From JAKEGK01 sp036507695 (GTDB lineage: Bacteria > Pseudomonadota > Gammaproteobacteria > SZUA-152): a DNA stretch of 22,315 bases. The position numbers and the translations under genes are program-made. Positions 14,683 through 22,315 of this stretch are shown in pieces. The stretch lies in the NCBI GenBank assembly GCA_036507695.1, contig DATCIR010000127.1:1-22315 (forward strand), given 5' to 3'. Numbering within the stretch: position 1 is the stretch's first letter; every line of letters starts with the position of its first letter. A model generated the notes under the pieces. The model did no database searches. It was given only the letters and a program-made list of their open reading frames with translations, and was not told where the DNA came from.

Positions 14683-15543
14683 TCACCAGCCCCAGACTAC
14701 GCCTTCCAGAATGTCTGCAGCACCGACAAACTTTTCAGGACTCGCTTTGATAAATTCCTTTTTAAGTCCGCTAAAGCGTGTTAGCAGGTTATCCGCGGTG
14801 ATCGCGCCATCCTTTGAAACGAGGAAATTAGCGATGGCATCAGCTTGATTTTGGAGCCGCTGGCTGACGCTGATTGTCTGATTGGGAAATTGGGCTGTTT
14901 TCACGACTACCTTCAGATTTTTACGTTCTTCTTCCGGCAATTTGTGAAATAGCGTCGAACGCATGATAGTTGCTGCGCATTTTCCGTCTTTAAATTCCTG
15001 TAAGGCGTTAAGTTGTCCGCCCTTGACTTCATGAATAATGGGCTGCAACACCGGATTCTTGAACAGGTCGTAAATCAAGTCAGTCGCTAAATGGGGGGAT
15101 GGCGCACCGCAGATCTTTTTGCCAATCAAATCGCGTGCGGAATTTAACTGTTTATTTTCCTTGCTTGTCACAATGTAAAACTCCAGTGTGCCAGGCAGCG
15201 ATGCAACAGGAGTATGTTTAAGGTTTTTCTGACGCCATGCGACAAAATGCGGCCCATCAAACACAATATCATAATAGCCGTCACGCATTTTGTTGGCATA
15301 TTCAGCCCAGCTTTTCGGTTGCTGATAAACCACCTTTTCGCCAAGCAACTCACTGAGTTTTTCGGCTATAGGCTCATACAGTTCTCTACCCTCGTTCGCA
15401 TTTTCACGGGGTGGCGCAGATAGAACCAAATCCGCAACCGCCTGTGACGAGAGAAAGGAGGAAGTAAGAAGAAATGTCAGAATGAAAAATAGCGGTTGTT
15501 TTTTAAAGCGGTGTATTTTTAAGTAATAGTTACGATTGCCCAT
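14683..15543 (-). CDS. PhnD-like periplasmic solute-binding protein (second)
   Basis: A 286-residue protein from the ATG at 15543; upstream GGGGA is well placed. A longer frame opens at 15657, but that start lies in a tandem repeat and would bury the signal peptide. Residues 1-37 form a basic then hydrophobic signal ending in AVA before Asp. Typical family segments are LSAPPRENANEG, LYEPIAEKLSELLG, YDIVFDGPHFVAWR, DLIGKKICGAPSPHLATDL, and the C-terminal GAADILEG region. These suit the phosphonate/phosphite binding-protein fold. No transporter genes adjoin it. It is clearly distinct from the first PhnD-like protein in this window, so the two probably have different ligands. It could serve uptake or signalling. 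Confidence 0.8.
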   Translation of the reverse strand: MGNRNYYLKIHRFKKQPLFFILTFLLTSSFLSSQAVADLVLSAPPRENANEGRELYEPIAEKLSELLGEKVVYQQPKSWAEYANKMRDGYYDIVFDGPHFVAWRQKNLKHTPVASLPGTLEFYIVTSKENKQLNSARDLIGKKICGAPSPHLATDLIYDLFKNPVLQPIIHEVKGGQLNALQEFKDGKCAATIMRSTLFHKLPEEERKNLKVVVKTAQFPNQTISVSQRLQNQADAIANFLVSKDGAITADNLLTRFSGLKKEFIKASPEKFVGAADILEGVVWGW

Positions 15544-15991
15544 TTTGTGTCCCCGCGATGTATGCCGAATGAGTTTATTATCACAAACATTATTGTGCAA
15601 TTCATAACTCCTTGTACCGAACGATTCCCTATAGACTAAACTGTCGAGCGTCAACATCGACGAGCGTCAACATCGACGAGCGTCAACCAGTGACAAACAC
15701 GTACCGACAGAATTGAATTGCCCTGAAAATATTAATGACCATATTAACATATTGCAGTCAAGATGGAACAGCCGCCGCGGCAGCCGCCAAAAAATATTAA
15801 TGCTTATTAATACAATAGGTTATGTTGTTTTTTCATTATCCAAGATAACGTAACAGATCATGCAACACATTGATAATAGGCCTGGCGCTAACAACGCGGT
15901 TCAAAAACAGGGTGATATTAGGTATCCAAAATGTACCGGGACGGTGCAATAAAAACTTAGCCAAATCGAGTGGGTATTGAATTGTTAGGGG
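15544..15991. other. Divergent intergenic region with AT-rich motifs
   Basis: About 450 bases separate the PhnD-like gene from the plus-strand membrane protein. It contains the 16-base tandem repeat listed separately. AAAATATTAATG occurs twice (near 15725 and 15790), on either side of a GC-rich CCGCCGCGGCAGCCGCC block. Both promoters should lie here, but none was identified with confidence. Confidence 0.4.
15645..15687. repeat. 16-bp tandem repeat, 2.7 units
   Basis: CGAGCGTCAACATCGA is repeated at 15645-15660 and 15661-15676, with a partial third unit CGAGCGTCAAC. It lies ~100 bases upstream of the PhnD-like start and may overlap its promoter or leader. Each unit contains CAT, producing spurious upstream ATG codons on the minus strand. 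Confidence 0.85.
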
Positions 15992-16396
15992 GTGGGTTTG
16001 CAACTTACAGCGAGAAATCGGGTGTACTTGTTGGCGTTTGCCGCCCTGTTTTGCTGGTTTTTTTCAGCAATGGTGGGCGTGACTAGTTTGCAATCACAGA
16101 ATCTTCAGGACTTGCTGTTGAGAGCTATTGTGGTGGGACTGGGTGGCTGGTGCGGCTGGGGCCTGTTAAAAGGCAAACGCCAGGTGATTTTGTTCACTAT
16201 TGGGCTTTGTTGCTATGCCGTATTCGGCAGCCTGTTCTGGCTTTATTCTTCGACACTGATGCCGCTGTATTTCGGGCATGAAGTAAAGTTCGGACTGTAT
16301 GATTGCCTGGCATTTTTCTACATTATCGGTGGCGGTATTGTGGTTTGGTTTTTGTTGCATCGCGACACCCGGCAGTGGTTGAAAAATCAAAACTGA
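15992..16396 (+). CDS. Four-helix membrane protein, unknown function
   Basis: A 134-residue hydrophobic protein with four predicted membrane helices at about residues 10-30, 42-60, 64-88 and 103-123, and short hydrophilic ends. Few charged residues lie within the helices; several Cys and Trp are present but form no known motif. The start is uncertain: GTG 15992 opens the frame, but AGGGGG (15987-15992) is better spaced from the in-frame TTG at 15998. No family is recognised. It is flanked by a divergent PhnD-like gene and a convergent YkgJ-type gene, so it is probably transcribed alone. Confidence 0.6.
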   Translation: MGLQLTARNRVYLLAFAALFCWFFSAMVGVTSLQSQNLQDLLLRAIVVGLGGWCGWGLLKGKRQVILFTIGLCCYAVFGSLFWLYSSTLMPLYFGHEVKFGLYDCLAFFYIIGGGIVVWFLLHRDTRQWLKNQN

Positions 16397-16568
16397 ACTG
16401 TCCGGAGTTAAGCGGCGCGGGATGCTGGGTAAGGTTAAAAAATGCCGTTAAGAAATCCTGTTAAAGAAAATAATATAATCACGTGCTTTGGGGGAAATGT
16501 TTTTAGTACCGCAAGGTTAAACGCGGCGTTAATTGTTCGAAAGTACGAGAGTATTCAGCAGCAAATGC

Positions 16569-16985
16569 TTATGTGGTTTTTTTGAAACGTTTATCCCAAT
16601 TTTTATAGCGTTTACGGCAATAAGCAAGCAGGGATTCATAACTGTCAAAAAACAATTCAAAACCTTCTTCGGCGGGAGCATCGAATTCGCAATAGTCGTT
16701 TTTGTGTTCGCGGCATACGGCCGGCCTGGTTTCGTAGGTGCCACAACGTCCATCGGGCTGCAGAAATTTACATTTGTTATTGACCAGCAAATACCAGTCA
16801 CCCTCATCTTTATAAATTTGCACCTCATGGTGGGCGGTTTGCCACAACAAGTGATCAAAATCGCGCATGGTGCGTGGCGTGTCAATTTTCTGAGTAATAT
16901 AAGCGCAGCACAAGGAACCCCGGCAAAAGCTGCATTTGTTTTCCGGTGTTATTTGAAGCGTAACGTTCAATGATGTGTTACTCAT
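16569..16985 (-). CDS. YkgJ-family cysteine-cluster protein
   Basis: A 138-residue protein. The frame is open from 17099, but the ATG at 16985 has GGGG upstream and gives the family-typical short lead before the Cys cluster. Cys 18, 21, 26, 27, 72, 81, 91 and 99 form the pattern CxxCxxxxCC ... C ... CGTYETRPAVC ... C of the YkgJ/UPF0153 family (PF03692), which is thought to bind zinc or an iron-sulfur cluster. The 'CGTYETRPAVCREH' core is characteristic. Biochemical function is unknown for most members. It is convergent with the upstream membrane-protein gene and divergent from the FmdB gene, so it is probably a single-gene unit. Confidence 0.82.
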   Translation of the reverse strand: MSNTSLNVTLQITPENKCSFCRGSLCCAYITQKIDTPRTMRDFDHLLWQTAHHEVQIYKDEGDWYLLVNNKCKFLQPDGRCGTYETRPAVCREHKNDYCEFDAPAEEGFELFFDSYESLLAYCRKRYKNWDKRFKKTT

Positions 16986-17263
16986 GCAAGCAATCCCCGA
17001 TATTGGCAAATTTCTGTCATTGCTAATGATTATATGGCTGTTATTCGCTGCGCCAGACGGTATAATGCCGCCACGACAAGCTAAGCGCAATTGTTCCATG
17101 CCACTGTATTAACAATTGATTTTTGTGTTCAAGCATCCTGCGCGAGACTTTAAACCGGTATTCAAGTCCCTATATAGCAATTTAATAATCCCTGGCTCAT
17201 TTAGTGGATTGGGCCGTTGTTGATACAGTAACTGATTGATAGCAGGAAGGTACAGGTGTTGTT

Positions 17264-17608
17264 ATGCCAATCTATGAGTATGAATGTAAAGCGTGTGGGC
17301 ATCGTCTGGAAACGATTCAGAAAATCAGTGATGCGCCATTGACGCTATGTCCGGAATGCAATAAACCGGAATTGAAAAAACTGATTTCAGCATCCGGTTT
17401 TCGCTTGAAAGGCGGCGGCTGGTACGAAACCGATTTCAAACGCAATAATAAAAAGAACCTGGTTCAATCCGACGCCAGCAAGGATAGCAAGGATAGCAAG
17501 TCAACGGAAAAGGCGGATAAGCCAGATAAAAAATCAGAGAAAAAATCCAGTGAAACCGCGGGTTCCAAATCGAGCAAAAAAAAATCATCGGATAATGCTG
17601 CAAGCTAA
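17264..17608 (+). CDS. FmdB-family zinc-ribbon protein
   Basis: A 114-residue protein beginning MPIYEYECKACGH, the standard FmdB/CxxC_CxxC_SSSS start. Two CxxC pairs (C8/C11 and C29/C32) form the zinc ribbon, followed by SGFRLKGGGWYETDFK, also typical. From ~residue 65 the tail is low complexity, nearly all Lys, Ser, Asp and Glu. AGGAAGG lies upstream at a slightly long distance. The gene precedes DUF502 and aspS, a gene order known from many Proteobacteria. Its role is unknown; the family was named from a putative regulator of formamidase genes, which does not transfer here. Confidence 0.88.
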   Translation: MPIYEYECKACGHRLETIQKISDAPLTLCPECNKPELKKLISASGFRLKGGGWYETDFKRNNKKNLVQSDASKDSKDSKSTEKADKPDKKSEKKSSETAGSKSSKKKSSDNAAS

Positions 17609-17641
17609 CGGGTAAACCATCAACGGGCTTTTCATAAATCC

Positions 17642-18280
17642 ATGAAACGTTATTTAGTCGCTGGACTGCTGGTATGGGTACCGCTGGGCGTGACCCTGCT
17701 GGTGATTCGCCTGGTGGTTGATTTAACCGATCGCACCCTGGTGTTGCTGCCAGCCAATTACCAGCCCGAGGTTTTACTGGGTTTTAAGATTCCCGGACTG
17801 GGCATTGTGCTATCGGTCGTCATCGTTCTGGTTACCGGCATGGTAGTGGCCAACCTGTTCGGCCGCACCCTGGTTGCCATGTGGGAGCGCCTGCTGGCGC
17901 GCATACCGTATATCAGCAAAATTTATCATGGCGTCAAGCAAGTGATGGAAACAGTGCTTTCTTCGGATGGCCAGTCGTTCCGCAAAGTACTGCTGGTGGA
18001 ATATCCCCGCAAAGGCATTTGGACCTTGGCATTTCAATCCGGCAGTAACAGTGGTGAGATCCGGCACCGCCTTGGTCAGGATGTGGTGAATGTCTTTGTA
18101 CCGACAACGCCGAATCCCACCTCGGGCTTTTTTCTGGTGCTTCCCCGGGAAGATATCGTTGAGCTGGACATGTCGGTGGACGATGGATTGAAAATGATTA
18201 TTTCCGCCGGCATGGTGGTGCCAAAATGGCCGGCTGAATCCGCCGCCGAGGCAAAAAAAGCTATTCAATCAAATAATTAA
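17642..18280 (+). CDS. DUF502 family inner-membrane protein
   Basis: A 212-residue protein with two membrane helices (about 5-27 and 52-74) and a soluble C-terminal domain. The segments VPLGVTLLVI, the IPGLG/GLLVANLFGR-like stretch, 'RIPYISKIYHGVKQVMETVLS' and 'VFVPTTPNPTSGFFLVLPREDI' are hallmarks of DUF502. It sits between the FmdB-type gene and aspS, 33 bases after the former, in the order usual for the family. Function is not established. The small hairpin GCCCGC/GCGGGC at 18287-18303 follows the stop but lacks a T-run. Confidence 0.88.
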   Translation: MKRYLVAGLLVWVPLGVTLLVIRLVVDLTDRTLVLLPANYQPEVLLGFKIPGLGIVLSVVIVLVTGMVVANLFGRTLVAMWERLLARIPYISKIYHGVKQVMETVLSSDGQSFRKVLLVEYPRKGIWTLAFQSGSNSGEIRHRLGQDVVNVFVPTTPNPTSGFFLVLPREDIVELDMSVDDGLKMIISAGMVVPKWPAESAAEAKKAIQSNN

Positions 18281-18411
18281 ATATTAGCCCGCGGGTTGCG
18301 GGCAAGCCGATCGCGGAAAACGCCGGAGAATTCCCGCGGCGCAGGTTGCATTCGATCCGGCCAATCCGTAACATTCCCGGTTTTCAGTAATTCCAACAGG
18401 AAATCACCAGT

Positions 18412-20211
18412 ATGCGCAGCCACTATTGCGGGCAATTGAACGAATCCCATATCGGCCAGGACGTGACGTTATACGGTTGGATGCACCGCCGCCGGGATCA
18501 CGGCGGCGTGATCTTCATTGACTTGCGGGATCGTGAAGGGATTGCGCAAGTGGTGTTTGATCCGGATTCCAAAGACTCGTTTGCCACCGCCGAGCGGGTG
18601 CGCAGCGAATACGTGTTGCGGGTAAAAGGCCTGGTGCGCCGGCGTCCCGCGGGGACTGAAAACCCGGAGATGCCTACCGGCACTATAGAAGTGCTGGGAC
18701 GCGACCTGGAAATTTTAAACACGGCGGAAACACCGCCCTTCCAGTTGGACAGTGAAGACCACGAAATTTCCGAAGAGCATCGCCTGCGTTACCGTTACAT
18801 TGATTTGCGCCGTCCGCCAATGCTGCAGCGGATGCGCACCCGCGCCAGAGTGTCGCGGATTATTCGCGAGTTTCTGGACGCCGCCGGCTTTCTCGATATC
18901 GAAACGCCCATGTTAACCAAGGCCACACCGGAAGGCGCGCGGGATTACCTGGTGCCCAGCCGCACCCACAATGGATCCTTCTTTGCATTACCGCAATCAC
19001 CGCAATTGTTTAAACAGTTACTCATGATGTCCGGAATGGACCGCTATTACCAGATCGTGCGTTGTTTTCGTGATGAAGACCTGCGTGCGGACCGGCAGCC
19101 GGAATTTACCCAGCTCGATATCGAAACGGCGTTCATCAAGGAAGATGAAATGATGGGTATCATGGAAAACCTGATCCGCACCCTGTTCAAACAGGTGCTG
19201 GATGTGGAGCTGCCCAATCCGTTTCCCCGGATGACGCACGCGGAAGCCATGCGGCGCTTCGCGTCGGACAAGCCGGATTTGCGCATCCCCTTGGAATTAG
19301 TCGATGTCGCCGACGTGATGAAAGACGTCGAGTTCAAGGTCTTTTCAGGTCCGGCCAATCATCCTAACGGACGTGTTGCGGCCCTGCGTTTGCCCAAGGG
19401 CGGCGAGTTGACACGCAAGGAAATCGACGACTATACGGCCTTCGTGGGAATTTATGGCGCCAAGGGGCTGGCCTACATCAAGGTCAACGATTTAAAAGCG
19501 GGGCGTGAAGGGCTGCAATCACCGATCCTGAAGTTTTTACCGGACGCAGCGATCAACGCCATCATGCAACGCACCGGCGCGCAGGATGGCGACCTGGTTT
19601 TCTTCGGCGCCGATAAGTCCACCATAGTTAATGAAGCCTTGGGCGCCTTGCGCGTGAAACTGGGCCATGACCTGGGTATGCTGGAAGGCCAATGGCGTCC
19701 CCTGTGGGTGGTCGACTTTCCCATGTTTGAATGGGATGAAAAAGAAAATCGCTGGAGCGCGTTGCATCATCCTTTTACCGCGCCCCGTGAGGCGGATCTC
19801 GGCAAACTCGACGACAAGCCCGGCGAATGCCTGTCCCGCGCCTATGACATGGTGTTGAACGGCACGGAAATCGGCGGCGGGTCGCAACGGATTTACCGCG
19901 CCCACGTCCAGCAAAAAGTATTTCGCCTGCTGGGTATTAATGACGAAGAAGCGCAACAGAAGTTTGGGTTTCTGTTGGAAGCGTTAAAATACGGTTGCCC
20001 GCCGCACGGCGGTATTGCCTTTGGTCTTGACCGGCTGGTGATGCTTATGACCGGCGCTTCATCCATTCGTGAAGTGATGGCATTTCCCAAAACCCAGACT
20101 GCCGCTTGCCTATTGACGTCGGCTCCCTCGGAAGTCAGCGAAACCCAATTGCGGGAACTGGGCATTCGTTTGCGCAAACCTCAAGTCCAATCAGAAAAAG
20201 AAAAAGCCTGA
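18412..20211 (+). CDS. aspS: Aspartyl-tRNA synthetase
   Basis: A 599-residue class II synthetase of the bacterial type and normal length. It attaches Asp to tRNA-Asp in the cytoplasm. The N-terminal anticodon-binding OB fold includes YGWMHRRRDHGG. Motif 2 is CFRDEDLRADRQPEFTQLD, a bacterial GAD insertion lies centrally, and motif 3 is GIAFGLDRLVMLMTG near the C-terminus. AGGAAA precedes the ATG. His 30 in RRDHGG and Gly 81 in PAGTENP resemble Pseudomonas aeruginosa AspRS, reported to be non-discriminating, so it may also charge tRNA-Asn for amidation by GatCAB; this is inference. It ends the FmdB/DUF502/aspS group. The usual followers (yebC, ruvC) are absent. Confidence 0.97.
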   Translation: MRSHYCGQLNESHIGQDVTLYGWMHRRRDHGGVIFIDLRDREGIAQVVFDPDSKDSFATAERVRSEYVLRVKGLVRRRPAGTENPEMPTGTIEVLGRDLEILNTAETPPFQLDSEDHEISEEHRLRYRYIDLRRPPMLQRMRTRARVSRIIREFLDAAGFLDIETPMLTKATPEGARDYLVPSRTHNGSFFALPQSPQLFKQLLMMSGMDRYYQIVRCFRDEDLRADRQPEFTQLDIETAFIKEDEMMGIMENLIRTLFKQVLDVELPNPFPRMTHAEAMRRFASDKPDLRIPLELVDVADVMKDVEFKVFSGPANHPNGRVAALRLPKGGELTRKEIDDYTAFVGIYGAKGLAYIKVNDLKAGREGLQSPILKFLPDAAINAIMQRTGAQDGDLVFFGADKSTIVNEALGALRVKLGHDLGMLEGQWRPLWVVDFPMFEWDEKENRWSALHHPFTAPREADLGKLDDKPGECLSRAYDMVLNGTEIGGGSQRIYRAHVQQKVFRLLGINDEEAQQKFGFLLEALKYGCPPHGGIAFGLDRLVMLMTGASSIREVMAFPKTQTAACLLTSAPSEVSETQLRELGIRLRKPQVQSEKEKA

Positions 20212-20226
20212 TGCAAGCTGTAAAGT

Positions 20227-20251
20227 GCGGGGTATGATTCGTGTACCCCGC
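20227..20251 (+). terminator. Stem-loop after aspS
   Basis: GCGGGGTA (20227-20234) and TACCCCGC (20244-20251) form a perfect 8-base stem with a 9-base loop, 15 bases after the aspS stop. There is no following T-run, so it may be an RNA-stabilising or weak termination structure rather than a classical intrinsic terminator. Confidence 0.4.
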
Positions 20252-20460
20252 GATCAGGTCAGCGCAATGCGAACAATTGGCATCCGGTCATTTCACCTTA
20301 ACCGAATTCGCCGATAGTTATCCAAGAAAACACGCACGCCGAAAAACGCCTGCTTGTCAGGGGCAGGTTTTTGATTAATGCAACAACAGATTACTAAAAC
20401 ATCACATTCTTCAGGGAACGGGTTTCCGATCGATATACAGCCGGTTTTTCCCGCGCTTGA

Positions 20461-20483
20461 GCCTTTTAACCGGATTAAAAGGC
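20461..20483. promoter_or_regulatory. 9-bp inverted repeat upstream of the kinase gene
   Basis: GCCTTTTAA (20461-20469) and TTAAAAGGC (20475-20483) are exact inverted repeats around CCGGA, ~110 bases before the kinase start. Either an operator for a dimeric regulator or an RNA hairpin is possible; no T-run follows on the plus strand. Confidence 0.35.
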
Positions 20484-20592
20484 AGAGCTTGATAAATTCG
20501 ATAATCTAATGAACCCTGAAGTGTTTATTGGAATTTTCTCGCTATAGTGTAAGCTTAATGCCAATTATTCGCTAAATGATAGATTTTCGACT

Positions 20593-22125
20593 ATGCGCCC
20601 TGACAATTTGCCAGAGTTATCTTCAGCAGGTAGGCTGTCAACGATCTTACACAGCCGTAAATTAAGCCTACTGATTGGCTTTGGCGCGATGTTTTCCATT
20701 GTCGCGTTATTAACGATGGCTTCACTCATGTGGGGATTGGGTACCATCCAGAATGATCTGAATGAGATCATTGGCACTCACCGGGAGAAAATGCGGCTAG
20801 TGGTGGAAATGCGGAACGCCGCCAGGGCGCGGACCATGTGCCTTTCCAACATGCTGCTCTTTCATGATCCGTTTGATAAAGACGACCAGTATTTGCAATT
20901 CAACGCGCATGGCTCCGCTTTTGCTAACGCCCGTCTGCGGCTTTTGCAAAGCGATTTATCCAGGGAAGAAAAAGCGATCCTGGCCGCGCAGGGCAGGTAT
21001 TCCGGCCTGGCGGTTCCGTTGCAAAACGAGGTCGTTGATTACATCTATGCCGATGAAATAGAAAAGGCGCATGCATTGTTAGTCAATGAAGCCATTCCCA
21101 TGCAGGATGGCGTGATGGAAGAGTTGACCAATCTGTATGATTACCAGGAACAAGCCTTGGATTTGCGTGTCAGGCAAACGGAAAAAAACTATGATGCAAC
21201 GAGGCTGCGGCTCACTCTATTTGCTTCGGCGGCGGGGTTAATCGGTATTCTTGTGGCCTGGTTAGTTATCCGCCGGAATAAGCAGGCATTATATGACCGG
21301 GAGCAACATTTAAGGGAAATGGAGAGCGCTAACGCCCAATTGAAATTTGCCAAGCAGCAGGCGGAAAAAGCCAACACCAGTAAAAGCCAGTTTCTGGCAA
21401 ACATGAGCCATGAGCTTCGAACACCTTTGAATGCCATTATCGGCTATAGCGAACTGATCAAAGAGGAATTATCCGGTGATAATGCGTCGCCAGCTGTGTT
21501 TGATGATTGTGACAAAATTCTCGAGTCAGCAACGCATTTATTAAGTCTCATCAATGGGGTGCTCGATCTGTCAAAAATTGAAGCCGGTAAAATGCAACTT
21601 AGTTGTGAAGAATTCCTGATAAACGAGCTTGTTGACTCTGTGCTCGGAATTATTAAACCGCTGGCGGAAAAAAACGGTAATCATATCAGTGTGGATTATC
21701 AAATCCAGTCATTTGCCATGGTGTCGGATGCCGTAAAAGTAAAACAAATTTTAATGAACCTGGTGAGTAACGCCAATAAATTCACCAGTGATGGATCAAT
21801 TGCTATCAAGATAAGTTCCATAATCGAAAATGGAATCACCTGCTTTAACTTCCGGGTTAAAGACAACGGCATTGGCATTGAACCGGGTCAATTGGGAAAA
21901 GTCTTCGATCCCTTTGAGCAAGCCGATGTATCCATGACGCGGCAATATCAAGGCACAGGTCTGGGGTTGACGATTACCAAGCGTTTTTGCGAAATGCTCG
22001 GCGGCGCGATATCCATTACCAGCGCGCCCGGTAAGGGTACCGCCTGCTCGGTTATTTTGCCCGCGCGCGGTATTAAGTCCGGTAAAAATACCCTTGTCCG
22101 GGCGTATCAAAAGTTAGCAAGCTGA
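20593..22125 (+). CDS. Membrane sensor histidine kinase (4-helix-bundle sensor)
   Basis: A 510-residue kinase. TM1 is about residues 25-50. The periplasmic domain (~51-204) is all-helical, like four-helix-bundle chemoreceptor-type sensors, and TM2 is ~207-227. A coiled coil (~235-265) joins the HisKA domain with MSHELRTPLNAIIGYSE (H273). The ATPase domain has an N-box (N389/N393), DNGIGI (424-429), an F-box region FDPFEQAD, and GTGLGL (454-459). It lacks PAS and receiver domains, and no response regulator lies in the remaining 190 bases, so the partner is elsewhere or just beyond the window. The ribosome site before the ATG is weak. The ligand is unknown. Confidence 0.88.
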   Translation: MRPDNLPELSSAGRLSTILHSRKLSLLIGFGAMFSIVALLTMASLMWGLGTIQNDLNEIIGTHREKMRLVVEMRNAARARTMCLSNMLLFHDPFDKDDQYLQFNAHGSAFANARLRLLQSDLSREEKAILAAQGRYSGLAVPLQNEVVDYIYADEIEKAHALLVNEAIPMQDGVMEELTNLYDYQEQALDLRVRQTEKNYDATRLRLTLFASAAGLIGILVAWLVIRRNKQALYDREQHLREMESANAQLKFAKQQAEKANTSKSQFLANMSHELRTPLNAIIGYSELIKEELSGDNASPAVFDDCDKILESATHLLSLINGVLDLSKIEAGKMQLSCEEFLINELVDSVLGIIKPLAEKNGNHISVDYQIQSFAMVSDAVKVKQILMNLVSNANKFTSDGSIAIKISSIIENGITCFNFRVKDNGIGIEPGQLGKVFDPFEQADVSMTRQYQGTGLGLTITKRFCEMLGGAISITSAPGKGTACSVILPARGIKSGKNTLVRAYQKLAS

Positions 22126-22225
22126 CAGGATTTAATGTGTTTTGCTGTAGCGTAAACACCTTCAAAGAGTGTAATAGCGACGTTGCCGCGAAATAGCACG
22201 TGTTGTTCAGTCATTTGCTGATGCC

Positions 22226-22315
22226 GTAACTACTCACCCCATGTGCAGCATAGGTTAAAGCGGTGCTGGTGTCTCCTGCCGGGGGCGTCTGCGGCCAGGG
22301 ATGGCCGCAGTCGAG
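22226..22315. mobile_element. MITE-like element, copy 3, cut by window end
   Basis: It begins GTAACTACTCACCC and reads as the reverse complement of the other two copies, including the ...AGCATAGGTT... and TGCGGCCAGGGATGGCCGCA segments. About 90 bases are visible. The predicted left target sequence is CTGATGCC (22218-22225); the matching right copy is outside the window. It lies ~100 bases after the kinase stop. Confidence 0.88.

Larger units (their letters stand above)
20212..20592. other. Intergenic region between aspS and the histidine kinase
   Basis: About 380 bases without a gene. It contains a stem-loop just after aspS and a 9-base inverted repeat at 20461-20483, both listed separately. 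Open frames on either strand lack ribosome sites and similarity to known proteins. Confidence 0.5.

Overview
The window reads as a chromosomal segment of a gammaproteobacterium of moderate GC content. AspRS, the BaeS/BaeR-like pair and the YrfG-like nucleotidase all resemble gammaproteobacterial family members, as recalled from memory. A DsrS-like protein and two orphan PhnD-like binding proteins hint at a sulfur-oxidising or methanotroph-type lineage (Chromatiales, Thiotrichales, Methylococcales). That placement is inference. No tRNA, rRNA, CRISPR array, phage gene or intact transposase gene was recognised.

Layout. Positions 1-227 hold a strongly palindromic non-coding element. Positions 235-2671 (minus strand) carry a membrane-anchored coiled-coil protein, a small exported single-span membrane protein and a PhnD-like solute-binding protein. 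Positions 3283-8421 (plus strand) form a co-directional block: MoxR-type AAA+ ATPase, a protein joining an HExxH metallopeptidase-like domain to a VWA-like domain, a DsrS-like protein, a short unknown protein, and a GMP/IMP 5'-nucleotidase (YrfG). Positions 8740-9819 (minus) encode a membrane protein with two H-X13-H helices, read as a b-type dihaem cytochrome. Divergent from it, 10449-13001 carries a secreted cupredoxin-like protein lacking its copper Cys ligand, then a BaeS-like kinase and BaeR-like regulator. Positions 13002-14682 are mostly repeats around one small DUF2892-type membrane protein. A second PhnD-like protein (minus), a four-helix membrane protein and a YkgJ-type cysteine-cluster protein follow. 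The conserved FmdB zinc ribbon / DUF502 / aspS group occupies 17264-20211, and an orphan membrane histidine kinase closes the coding part at 22125.

Mobile DNA is the most distinctive feature. A transposase-less element of about 158 bp, with inverted ends GTAACTACTCACCC, occurs three times (8569-8727, 13097-13254, and cut by the window end from 22226). The middle copy has a perfect 8-bp target duplication and sits inside a second repeat family. The other member of that family, at 5692-5942, is the unoccupied counterpart: both are 251 bp once the insertion and one target copy are removed. A third palindromic repeat lies at 14175-14304, beside short tandem repeats.

Functionally, the 3283-8421 block looks like a chaperone/protease-type AAA+ and VWA module coupled to a sulfur-metabolism-associated protein. 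The 8740-13001 region looks like an envelope redox or metal-sensing locus. Both readings are hypotheses from gene order.
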